From CAVRZY01 sp963725415 (GTDB taxonomy: Bacteria; Acidobacteriota; Terriglobia; Bryobacterales; Bryobacteraceae): a DNA stretch of 64,000 nucleotides. Numbering within the stretch: position 1 is the stretch's first letter; every line of letters begins with the position of its first letter. This document shows, one piece after another, positions 1 to 10,126 of this stretch. The stretch covers positions 1 to 64,000 of the forward strand of contig CAVRZY010000243.1 in assembly GCA_963725415.1 (NCBI GenBank). Direction: 5' to 3'. Position numbers and translations under genes: made by a program. A model generated the notes under the pieces. It did no database searches, was not told where the DNA came from, and saw nothing but the letters and a program-made list of their open reading frames with translations.

Positions 1-2
1 TT

Positions 3-293
3 GTCAGCCAGCTGCGTTCATGGAAGAGGAATACCCTTCGCGTCTTAGTTATGCCTGACCATCCCACACCCATCAGGACCCGGACCCATAGTCCGGACCC
101 GGTCCCGTTTTTGCTGTGGGGGGAGGGGTTTACCCCTAACGGAGCCAAAAGGTTCACTGAAGCTGAGGCAGCAAAAACGGGCTTGTTTATTGACCCGGGA
201 TATAATATTATGGATAGATTAGTTCAGGTAAATAATGGGATTAATTGTTCAAAAGTATGGCGGTTCATCGGTGGCGGATGCCGAGAAGATTAA
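3..293 (+). CDS. C-terminal fragment of cofactor-independent phosphoglycerate mutase-like protein (apgM family), partial at window edge
   Basis: The reading frame is open from the window edge and contains VMPDHPTPIRTRTHSPDPVP, followed by a FTEAEAAKTG stretch and a final GYNIMDRLV. This is the usual C-terminal signature of the archaeal-type, 2,3-bisphosphoglycerate-independent phosphoglycerate mutase, which interconverts 3- and 2-phosphoglycerate. The expected end is near residue MDRLV, but the frame runs on about 20 residues and overlaps the aspartokinase start at 235 out of frame. An apgM-like gene just upstream of aspartokinase is an arrangement I associate with Pelotomaculum-type Firmicutes (from memory). 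GC is lower than in the rest of the window, so this piece probably does not belong to the same genome. Confidence 0.7.
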   Translation, partial: VSQLRSWKRNTLRVLVMPDHPTPIRTRTHSPDPVPFLLWGEGFTPNGAKRFTEAEAAKTGLFIDPGYNIMDRLVQVNNGINCSKVWRFIGGGCRED

Positions 294-545
294 GAACGTA
301 GCCCGGCGTATAGCAGCTACCAAAGATAGGGGCGACCAGGTAGTGGTAGTGGTCTCGGCGATGGGGGATACCACTGATGATTTGAATAAGCTGGCTTATC
401 AGATTACTGAACGACCTGACGAGAGGGAGCTTGATGTTCTGTTGTCCACCGGGGAGGTCGTATCCAGTACCCTGCTGGCTATGGCACTTCATAAGATGGG
501 TTACCAGGCAATTAGCCTCACCGGTGCCCAGGCGGGTATCAGGAT
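235..545 (+). pseudogene. lysC: Aspartokinase, N-terminal fragment cut off at a sequence junction
   Basis: The protein begins MGLIVQKYGGSSVADAEKI. It carries the KYGGSSV nucleotide/aspartate-binding motif at residues 7-13, VVVVSAMGDTTD at about residues 36-47 and LLSTGEVVSSTLLA at about 68-81, all diagnostic of aspartate kinase (first step of the lysine/methionine/threonine pathway). Homology stops after SLTGAQAGIR (about residue 103), where family members continue for roughly 300 more residues. The same frame then reads about 35 unrelated residues to a stop at 651. Codon use and GC differ from everything to the right. The truncation is best explained by an artificial join near 541-555 rather than by a natural deletion. 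Confidence 0.85.
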
Positions 546-556
546 ACGCGCTGCTT
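538..556. other. Probable chimeric junction: Firmicutes-like sequence to Acidobacteria-like sequence
   Basis: On the left the aspartokinase frame is conserved up to about base 543. On the right a different frame is immediately recognisable as a TIGR03437-type beta-sandwich (LPVAEAAPALFTLNSSGRG) from about base 550. Neither gene is complete, no mobile-element end is visible, and base composition changes at the same point. This is inferred to be an assembly join, with natural recombination as the less likely alternative. Confidence 0.7.
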
Positions 557-964
557 TTACCTGTAGCCGAAGCTGCCCCGGCGCTGTTCACTCTGAACTC
601 TTCCGGCAGGGGTCCGGGCGCCATTCTGAACCAGGACGGAAGTCTGAATGATGCCTCGAACCCCGCACCGCCGGGCTCGATCGTGGTGCTATACGCGACG
701 GGGGAGGGCCAGACGCAACCCTCGGGTGTGGACGGGCTTTTGGCGACGGCTGCATTGCCCAAGCCGCGGCTGGCCGTGAAGGTGCGGATCGGCGCCCGGG
801 AGGCGGAAGTGCTCTATGCCGGCGCAGCGCCCGGTTTGGTCGCGGGCGTCATGCAGGTGAACGCCCAGGTGCCCGATAACGCTCCCTCCGGCAGCGCTGT
901 CCCGATCGAGATCAGCGTCGGAGAGGCGCGCAGCCCTCGCACGGTCACCGTGGCGGTGCGGTAG
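546..964 (+). CDS. C-terminal TIGR03437-type domain of a large secreted protein, 5' truncated
   Basis: This fragment of about 138 codons contains APALFTLNSSGRGPGAILNQ, IVVLYATGEGQTQPSGVDGL and PGLVAGVMQVNAQVP, the hallmarks of the roughly 215-residue C-terminal domain found in many Solibacter secreted proteins. A closely similar domain closes the protein at 43340-46768 in this window. The 5' part of the gene is missing because of the junction near 545. The stop codon at 962-964 overlaps the convergent lipoprotein gene by 20 bases. The domain's function is unknown; it is usually attached to beta-propeller or repeat proteins outside the cytoplasmic membrane. Confidence 0.8.
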
Positions 965-1760
965 CAGATCGAATGACTTGCTTGGGGGCTGGAATGATCT
1001 GACCGGTCTGCCAGTCCCTCCACTGGGCTGCCGCGGCCTCTGGCGGGAGCATCATCTGCCCGGGCTCAACCACGCCGCGCTCGACGCGCTCGAACAGGCA
1101 GACCTGCCGGAGAATCTTGGCCTTCGGATCCTCGGGGTTCTCCGGAAACTCGGCGATCACCTGGCGTGGCAGGCCATCGGTGGCCTCCAGGCCCAGCCAG
1201 AGCCGGTGGCGTTCCTCCAGCAGGGAGAACCTGGGAACGCTGGTGGGCTTGAGTTCAAACCACTCCAACCTTCCGCCTCGTGTGTTGCTTCCAGCGGGCC
1301 TGCCAACCGGCTGGAAAGCGGCGACCGAGGACAAGGAGGCGAAACCGCGAAGCGCATCGTGGGCGAATGCCGCTTGCTCCAAGGTCTTGAAGCGTTCGTC
1401 GATGGTGCGCAAGACTCCGCGACCGCCCAACATGACGTGCCCCAAGAACTGGACCAAGTAGAACTCCGTGCCGTTGGACAAACGAATGTGCCTGTAATCT
1501 TCGGGGTCGGTCAACTGGGACTTGACCTGATCGCCAAAGCACCAGATCTCGAGCTTTGATTGGCCTTTGGCCAACTGGCTGGCAGACGGAAAGCCGAACG
1601 CTGCGTCTTGCCTCCACGTCACGCCCAGGAAACGGACATTGTTTGCGCCTCTGGCGCGTGCAGCGAGCGTGGAGAACTCTTCACGCGGACCAGTCCGACA
1701 GCCGGCCACCGCAAGCACCGCCACCAGGATCAGCAGCCAACCGCCGTACTTTCGTCTCAC
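945..1760 (-). CDS. Hypothetical lipoprotein
   Basis: The frame can start at TTG 1781, but GTG 1760 is preferred because an AAAGGA Shine-Dalgarno-like sequence precedes it by six bases. The resulting protein of 271 residues begins MRRKYGGWLLILVAVLAVAG, with a lipobox ending at AGC; it should therefore be cleaved by signal peptidase II and lipidated. The rest is soluble, with no domain I can name. The length and the FELKPTS...RLWLGLEATDGLPRQV stretch are reminiscent of LolA/outer-membrane lipoprotein-sorting-like folds, but this is weak. It lies downstream of carB on the same strand, separated by a palindromic repeat, so co-transcription is uncertain. Confidence 0.7.
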   Translation of the reverse strand: MRRKYGGWLLILVAVLAVAGCRTGPREEFSTLAARARGANNVRFLGVTWRQDAAFGFPSASQLAKGQSKLEIWCFGDQVKSQLTDPEDYRHIRLSNGTEFYLVQFLGHVMLGGRGVLRTIDERFKTLEQAAFAHDALRGFASLSSVAAFQPVGRPAGSNTRGGRLEWFELKPTSVPRFSLLEERHRLWLGLEATDGLPRQVIAEFPENPEDPKAKILRQVCLFERVERGVVEPGQMMLPPEAAAAQWRDWQTGQIIPAPKQVIRSATAPPR

Positions 1761-1799
1761 CTGGAGTCCTTTATACCGCAATCTAAAACCGGGGACAGG

Positions 1800-5060
<3,261 letters not shown>

Positions 5061-5073
5061 CCGTTCCTTACTG

Positions 5074-5112
5074 TTTCGCGCAAAGACGCAAAGTACCGCA
5101 AAGCACGCGAAG
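5074..5112. repeat. Interspersed CGCAAAG-type intergenic repeat between carA and carB
   Basis: The short carA-carB spacer (5061-5117) is filled by repeats of the unit CGCAAAG, with the phrases TTTCGCGCAAAGACGCAAAG and CCGCAAAGCACGCGAAG. The same family occurs as a large inverted pair at 17221-17319. Repeats of this kind are scattered through many high-GC genomes. Here it sits inside an operon, so it may affect the relative expression of the two subunits. Confidence 0.6.
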
Positions 5113-5117
5113 AAAAC

Positions 5118-6251
5118 TCATTTTGCTTCGAACTCCGCCATCAGCTTCACGAAGTCGTCGAACAGGTACAGCGAATCGTGGGGGCCGGGCGCCGCCTCCG
5201 GGTGATACTGCACGCAGAAGACCGGATGGCTGCGGTGCCGGAAGCCTTCCAGCGTGCCGTCGTTCAAGTTTTCATGCGTGAGCTCGATCTGGTTCTGGTT
5301 CAAACTGTCGCGATCCACGGCAAAACCGTGGTTGTGGGAGGTGATCTCGACCCGGCCGGTGATTTTGTTCAGCACGGGATGGTTGGCGCCGCGGTGGCCG
5401 AATTTCAGCTTGTAGGTCTTCCCGCCAAAGGCCAGGCCGAGGAGCTGGTGGCCCAGGCAGATGCCGAAAATCGGCGTCCTGCCGATCAATCTCCGGATGT
5501 TCGCCACCTGCGCCTGAAGCGGCTCCGGGTCGCCGGGTCCGTTCGAGAGGAACACTCCGTCGGGCTTCAGGGCGAGCACATCTTCGGCGGAAGTGAGCGC
5601 CGGGACCACGGTCACGCGACAGCCCGAGTACACCAGCCTGCGAAGGATGTTTCGCTTGATTCCGAAGTCATAGGCGATCACGTGGTAGCGGGGCTCGGCG
5701 GAGGCTCCCAGCGGCTCGGAGGGCGAGCAGGCTTCCACGCCCTGGTCCCAGGTGTATGGTGTGCGCGTGGAGACGCGGGTGGCGAGGTCCAGCCCGGCCA
5801 TGGTGGGAATCTGCCGCGCCTTCTCGACCAGCTCTTTGGGATCGCCGCCCGCCGGCGACAGCACGCCCCGCATCACCCCGCGCGTGCGCAGATGGCGCAC
5901 CAGCTTGCGCGTATCGATCCCGGCAGCCACGGGAATGCCATGCTGGGCGAGAAACTGCTCTGCCTGCTGCCGAGAGCGCCAGTTGCTGGCGATGGAAGAG
6001 AACTCCCGTACCACCAGGCCCTCGATATACGGTCGCGCCGCTTCACTGTCTTCGTGGTTGGCGCCATAGTTGCCGATCTGCGGATAAGTCAGAACGACGA
6101 TCTGGCCAGCGTAGGAGGGGTCCGTGAAGATCTCCTGGTAGCCGGTGATGGCGGTATTGAAGACGACCTCCCCGGAGGTTTCGATGGGCGCACCAAAACT
6201 GCTGCCCTCGAAGACCGTGCCGTCTTCCAGAGCCAGGATGGCAGTGTTCAA
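5118..6251 (-). CDS. carA: Carbamoyl-phosphate synthase small subunit (glutaminase)
   Basis: The protein has 377 residues, the usual length. The N-terminal CPSase small-chain domain starts MNTAILALEDGTVFEGSSFG, with FNTAITGYQEIFTDPSY. The C-terminal class I glutamine amidotransferase domain contains FGICLGHQLLGLAFGG, with the nucleophile Cys in the GICLGHQ elbow, and the His/Glu pair in VQYHPEAAPGPHDS. It releases ammonia from glutamine and channels it to CarB. The gene lies directly upstream of carB (57 bases) on the same strand, consistent with a carAB operon, and diverges from metX across a 121-base spacer. It is intact, unlike carB. Confidence 0.96.
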   Translation of the reverse strand: MNTAILALEDGTVFEGSSFGAPIETSGEVVFNTAITGYQEIFTDPSYAGQIVVLTYPQIGNYGANHEDSEAARPYIEGLVVREFSSIASNWRSRQQAEQFLAQHGIPVAAGIDTRKLVRHLRTRGVMRGVLSPAGGDPKELVEKARQIPTMAGLDLATRVSTRTPYTWDQGVEACSPSEPLGASAEPRYHVIAYDFGIKRNILRRLVYSGCRVTVVPALTSAEDVLALKPDGVFLSNGPGDPEPLQAQVANIRRLIGRTPIFGICLGHQLLGLAFGGKTYKLKFGHRGANHPVLNKITGRVEITSHNHGFAVDRDSLNQNQIELTHENLNDGTLEGFRHRSHPVFCVQYHPEAAPGPHDSLYLFDDFVKLMAEFEAK

Positions 6252-6344
6252 TCCGCTGGTCCTCCAGGGGAACGTGTAACACTCATTTCAACACGTTGCG
6301 GCGGGCTGGTTCAACCCACCGCGGGAGGCCCGCGGCCTGCGGTC

Positions 6345-6353
6345 TGCTATGAT
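6345..6353 (+). promoter_or_regulatory. Possible extended -10 promoter element upstream of metX
   Basis: The carA-metX spacer contains TGCTATGAT, an extended -10 motif, 20 bases before the metX ATG. No convincing -35 box is seen and the leader would be very short. No SAM or other riboswitch core was recognised in the spacer. The call rests on this motif alone. Confidence 0.3.
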
Positions 6354-6372
6354 GAGAAAATCCTGACCATCG

Positions 6373-7479
6373 ATGATCGTTGAAACTCAGACGGTACGCT
6401 TCGAGTCGCTTTCTCTGGACTGCGGGGCGACCCTGTCCCCGATTGATGTAGCCTACGAGATGTACGGGAAGCTGAACGCCGCGAAATCCAACGCCATCCT
6501 GATTCTGCATGCGCTGTCCGGCGACGCCCACGCGGCCGGTGTTTCTCATGAAGCGGGCAAGCCCGGCTGGTGGGACAACATGATCGGCCCCGGAAAGGGG
6601 TTCGACACGGACAAGTACTTCGTGATCTGTTCGAACGTGCTGGGTGGCTGCCGGGGCACCACGGGCCCTTCCTCGATCAATCCCGCCACCGGATCGCCCT
6701 ACGCCCTGTCGTTTCCCGGGATTACGATCCGCGACATGGTGCGGCTTCAGAAGATGCTCATCGACTATCTCGGTATCGAGCGGCTGCTGACGTTGACAGG
6801 CGGGTCGATGGGCGGCATGCAGGCGCTCCAGTGGGCCTGCTCCTATCCGGAGGCGGTGGTCTCAGCCATCCCCATAGCCACCACGGCCCGGCACAGCGCT
6901 CAGCAGATCGCCTTCGACGAGGTTGGGCGCCAGGCCATCATGGCCGACCCCGACTGGAACGAGGGCAACTACTATGGCAAGAACCCGCCGGCACGCGGGC
7001 TGGCGGTGGCGCGCATGATCGGTCACATAACCTACATGAGCGACGAGTCCATGCGCGAGAAATTCGGCCGGCGCCTGCGTGAAAAGGAGAAGTTCGGCTT
7101 CGACTTTTCGGTGGATTTCGAGGTCGAGAGCTACCTCCGCTACCGCGGCACCCAGTTCGTCTATCGCTTCGACGCCAATTCCTACCTCTATATCACCAAG
7201 GCGCTGGACTATTTCGACCTCACCAATGGGAGCGGGTCGCTGGCGGACGCTTTCCGCAAGGGCGAGACGCGCTTCCTGGCCATCAGTTTCACCTCGGACT
7301 GGCTGTACCCCAGCTACCAGTCGCTGGAGATCGTCAAGGCCCTGCGCAGCCTGAACCGGGACGTGGCCTACTGCGAGCTGGCCTCAAACTATGGCCATGA
7401 CGCCTTCCTGGTAGATGTGGGCGAGCAGACCGAGGTGGTTCGCGGCTTCCTGGCCAGCACCTTCAAGGCGATCGCGTAA
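6373..7479 (+). CDS. metX: Homoserine O-acetyltransferase (MetX)
   Basis: This 368-residue alpha/beta hydrolase-fold enzyme transfers an acetyl group from acetyl-CoA to homoserine at the entry to methionine synthesis. The nucleophile elbow is GGSMGGMQ, with Ser at residue 145. SNVLGGCRGTTGPSS at about residues 88-102, the acid residue in FTSDWLYPS and the histidine in NYGHDAFLVDVG complete the family pattern. Some relatives use succinyl-CoA, and the acyl donor cannot be decided from sequence alone. The 3' end overlaps the metW frame, indicating a metXW operon and translational coupling. Confidence 0.95.
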   Translation: MIVETQTVRFESLSLDCGATLSPIDVAYEMYGKLNAAKSNAILILHALSGDAHAAGVSHEAGKPGWWDNMIGPGKGFDTDKYFVICSNVLGGCRGTTGPSSINPATGSPYALSFPGITIRDMVRLQKMLIDYLGIERLLTLTGGSMGGMQALQWACSYPEAVVSAIPIATTARHSAQQIAFDEVGRQAIMADPDWNEGNYYGKNPPARGLAVARMIGHITYMSDESMREKFGRRLREKEKFGFDFSVDFEVESYLRYRGTQFVYRFDANSYLYITKALDYFDLTNGSGSLADAFRKGETRFLAISFTSDWLYPSYQSLEIVKALRSLNRDVAYCELASNYGHDAFLVDVGEQTEVVRGFLASTFKAIA

Positions 7480-8110
7480 ATCGAGCCCGCATACCCAAGC
7501 CCGCCGCCGTCCCTTTGTCAGGGAACTGTTCGGCCGCAGCGATTACGCCATCATCAGCGAATTGGTCGAGCCGAACGCGAAGGTCCTGGACTTAGGCTGC
7601 GGCGACGGAGAGCTGCTCCAGTGGCTGGCGGAGAACAAAGCGGTCGAGGCGCGGGGCATCGAGATTGACGGCCGGCGAGTGCAGCAGGCCATTGCGCGCG
7701 GGATCTCGGTCTATCAAAGCGACATCGACCAGGGCCTTGCGGACTACCCGGACCAGTCCTTCGATTACGTGATCCTAAGCCAGACCTTGCAGGAGACGCG
7801 CCGCCCGCTGGAGGTGCTGCGGGAAATGCTGCGGGTGGGCCGGCACGCCATCGTGGCGTTTCCGAATTATGGCCACTGGGCGGTACGGATGTCTATGCTA
7901 TGGACCGGCCGGGCTCCGCGCACCAGGTGCTTTCCCTACGAATGGTACGCCTCGCCCAACATCCACTTCCTCACCATCCGCGATTTTGAGACCCTGGCGC
8001 GCCAGCAGGGCTGGACGGTGGAACGCGAGATTTTCCTCTCGGGCCACCGCATGGGTACCGTGCTGGCCAACCTGATGGCCGAGGTAGCGGTGTTCCTGGT
8101 GAGGAAGTAG
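7415..8110 (+). CDS. metW: Methionine biosynthesis protein MetW (SAM-dependent methyltransferase fold)
   Basis: The recognisable protein starts around RRRPFVRELFGRSDYAIISE and contains the SAM-binding motif VLDLGCGDGELLQWL, VILSQTLQETRRP and HAIVAFPNYGHWAVRM, typical of MetW. MetW partners MetX in many bacteria and supports its acetyltransferase activity. No ATG, GTG or plausible RBS lies in frame between the metX stop and the domain. The ATG at 7415, overlapping metX by 65 bases, is the only standard start, so the first 30 or so residues are doubtful. The 3'-terminal 98 bases are present again, ~79% identical, at 10025-10122, beyond the ATPase cassette. Confidence 0.9.
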   Translation: MWASRPRWFAASWPAPSRRSRKSSPHTQARRRPFVRELFGRSDYAIISELVEPNAKVLDLGCGDGELLQWLAENKAVEARGIEIDGRRVQQAIARGISVYQSDIDQGLADYPDQSFDYVILSQTLQETRRPLEVLREMLRVGRHAIVAFPNYGHWAVRMSMLWTGRAPRTRCFPYEWYASPNIHFLTIRDFETLARQQGWTVEREIFLSGHRMGTVLANLMAEVAVFLVRK

Positions 8111-8121
8111 GCTCCGCGGCC

Positions 8122-8760
8122 TCAACGGGCCTCGGCCGGGAACCAGGCACGCAGGACGCTCTTGAACTTGGCGAAGGCCAAATCCGTGCAATCCTCGAAT
8201 CCGGCGTGTTCCGCGAGCTCCCGGTAGAGCGCCGACGACCGGCGCTGGCCCGTCAGGCGCAGCGCTTGCTGCACCGCCTCTTTCGGGCGGACGGCTTTGC
8301 TTCGACCGGGCAGCAAGTAGCCCTGCTGGGTCAGCCAGGCGCTGATGCGGCCACGCTGGGAAGACCACCCGAGAACGCGCAAGACATGCGGCGAGTCGCT
8401 CCAAAACCAGGCCTCCAACTCGGGATCGATCACTACGGCCGCAGAGCGTTCCTCCCACCCGTTCTGCCGTAGTCTTCTCTCGATATCCTCTTCCAGAGCT
8501 TCCCGAGCGTCGCTCGGTCTCCGGCAGCCTTCCCGATCACAGACCACCAGCGCATACCGGGCCGATCGCTGCAGAGGCCTCAAGAACTCGTGGCATTGCC
8601 GGAACACGCCCGATTCCCGCAGACGGTGCTTGCCGATCTCGTAGGAAACTGGCCGGATCCGGAGCGCCTCCGCCCTGCGGAGAAGAGCGCATACCGACTC
8701 TTGGATGTCCAAGCACGGAACCAGTACGAACAGATCCTTGGCTTGCGAAAGCTCCGTCAA
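8122..8760 (-). CDS. DUF4276/Toprim-like protein, partner of the adjacent AAA ATPase
   Basis: The 212-residue product starts at TTG 8760, overlapping the stop of the upstream ATPase gene in a TTGA, which indicates translational coupling. Acidic clusters are placed as in Toprim-like or DUF4276-type putative nucleases: LDIQE at residues 17-21, VVCDREG at 72-78 (D75, E77) and VVIDPELEAWFWSD at 109-122. No signal peptide or membrane segment is present. ATPase plus Toprim-like pairs (OLD-type nucleases, PARIS AriA/AriB) act in phage defence, so a role as the effector of such a pair is inferred. The exact family is uncertain. The stop lies 12 bases from the metW stop, convergent. Confidence 0.6.
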   Translation of the reverse strand: MTELSQAKDLFVLVPCLDIQESVCALLRRAEALRIRPVSYEIGKHRLRESGVFRQCHEFLRPLQRSARYALVVCDREGCRRPSDAREALEEDIERRLRQNGWEERSAAVVIDPELEAWFWSDSPHVLRVLGWSSQRGRISAWLTQQGYLLPGRSKAVRPKEAVQQALRLTGQRRSSALYRELAEHAGFEDCTDLAFAKFKSVLRAWFPAEAR

Positions 8761-9923
8761 TCGAGAACCCCGGCGGCGAAATACTCGGCCAGGTTCACTT
8801 CACCTTTCCAGTCTCGGAGCGCTGGGTGCTCGCTCCCGCGTACGATCTCGGTTCCCTGGTCAGTCCTCCGGAAGCAGAGTAGTTCCTCTGGCTTCGCCAG
8901 AGCTAGCAGCATCGGCGAGTGAGTGGCCAAGAACACCTGACCCTCGTAAATCGACGAAAGCGACTGGTAGATGGTTTCAAGAGCCGCGGGGTGAACGCCG
9001 TTCTCCGGTTCCTCGATGAGGTAGATACGGGCGGGATCGCCCAGGTAAGCCAGAACCGTGAGCGCCAGCAGGCGCAGTGTCCCTTCTGACAAGTTCCAGG
9101 ACGGTACCTCGATTCCGTTGGCATACCGCGCCATCAAATAACGGTCCCTGGCTTCAGGGCGCAATACGGGTCGAAGAGCCTCCAAGTCGGGCAGCGTCGT
9201 CCGCACGTGGGCCAGCCACCCGTCGAAGTTGCCGGAGCTGTTTTCATATAGCTGGTTAACAACCCGGGCCAGATTCGAGCCGCTGAATCGCCTCAGAGGC
9301 CCGCTTTGTGGAGGACTTGGCTTCCGCAACGCGCTGACATCCAGCTTAACGAACTGGATCTGCTTGTCTAGCAGTTCCCGCAACCATGCCACGGCGGGGA
9401 CTCTCTCCGGCTCCGGGAAACTCCCCAGCGCGGTGTGGAACTGTGACAACCTGATGCCGGGGGGCGCCTGGGGATCCCGCGGCGTGAAGTACACGATGTC
9501 TTGCCGACGGTGGATTACCTGAAGTCCTGACCGAAGGTCGCTACCCGGACTGGCCACCCGTAGGCTTTCTTCCTCGACGACAGGCACGTCGGTCCCCGCA
9601 TCGAGCCGAATCCGCACCTCGTAGCGAAGGGCTGTCTCCGCTTGCGGTTCGCCGGTCGCCTGGCTGCCCTCGCGGATCTTGGCCTCGATCGCCAGCCCGA
9701 ACCGGCTGCGCTGCCTGCCCCAAACCAGGTCATAGAAGTTGTCTGTGCGCTCGTTGACGGCAGCGTGTAACCCTTCCGAGACCAGCGTTCCCAGAAACGC
9801 CAGCGCATCCATGAAGGCAGACTTCCCGCTGCCGTTCGGCCCGACCAGGATCTGGAACGGATCCAAGCGCTGGTCAACCGAGCGAAGGCAAAGGTAATCA
9901 GTAGCTTCGACTCGTGTAATCAT
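8757..9923 (-). CDS. AAA15/OLD-like ATPase of a two-gene putative defence cassette
   Basis: The 388-residue protein has Walker A GPNGSGKS at residues 28-35, an ABC-type signature region NLSEGTLRLLAL at about 277-288, Walker B YLIEEPENGVHP at 301-312 and the switch histidine ATHSP at 333-337. This is the layout of SMC/OLD-type ATPases acting in DNA repair and defence. Most of the middle is a family-specific insertion with no coiled coil as long as in SMC. The start is ATG 9923. The downstream gene overlaps by four bases, so the two form an operon. The pair is bracketed by two copies of the metW 3' end, which suggests that it was inserted as a unit. Confidence 0.85.
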   Translation of the reverse strand: MITRVEATDYLCLRSVDQRLDPFQILVGPNGSGKSAFMDALAFLGTLVSEGLHAAVNERTDNFYDLVWGRQRSRFGLAIEAKIREGSQATGEPQAETALRYEVRIRLDAGTDVPVVEEESLRVASPGSDLRSGLQVIHRRQDIVYFTPRDPQAPPGIRLSQFHTALGSFPEPERVPAVAWLRELLDKQIQFVKLDVSALRKPSPPQSGPLRRFSGSNLARVVNQLYENSSGNFDGWLAHVRTTLPDLEALRPVLRPEARDRYLMARYANGIEVPSWNLSEGTLRLLALTVLAYLGDPARIYLIEEPENGVHPAALETIYQSLSSIYEGQVFLATHSPMLLALAKPEELLCFRRTDQGTEIVRGSEHPALRDWKGEVNLAEYFAAGVLD

Positions 9924-10024
9924 CTTCGGCCCGCCGCAGAGCTCTCACAGTCACCCGCCGTCCACCCTCACATTATAGGCGCAGTGACTGGGTGCCCGGC
10001 TCTGGGCCCGACGGCGGAAGGACG

Positions 10025-10122
10025 GGACCGTGGAACGCAAGACCCACCTGGCCGGTCACCGCACCGCGATCTTCCTGGCCAACCTGATGGCCGAGGCGGC
10101 GGTTTTTCTGGTGAGGAAGTAG
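10025..10122 (+). pseudogene. Remnant second copy of the metW 3' end
   Basis: Bases 10025-10122 align without gaps to 8013-8110 of metW, with about 77 of 98 positions identical by eye. They encode GTVERKTHLAGHRTAIFLAN and then LMAEAAVFLVRK with a stop, against the matching WTVEREIFLSGHRMGTVLAN tail of MetW. No upstream part of metW is present. The stop lies four bases from the convergent gdhA stop, which suggests that metW once ended here and that the 8111-10024 segment came in later. Confidence 0.85.
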
Positions 10123-10126
10123 GTCC

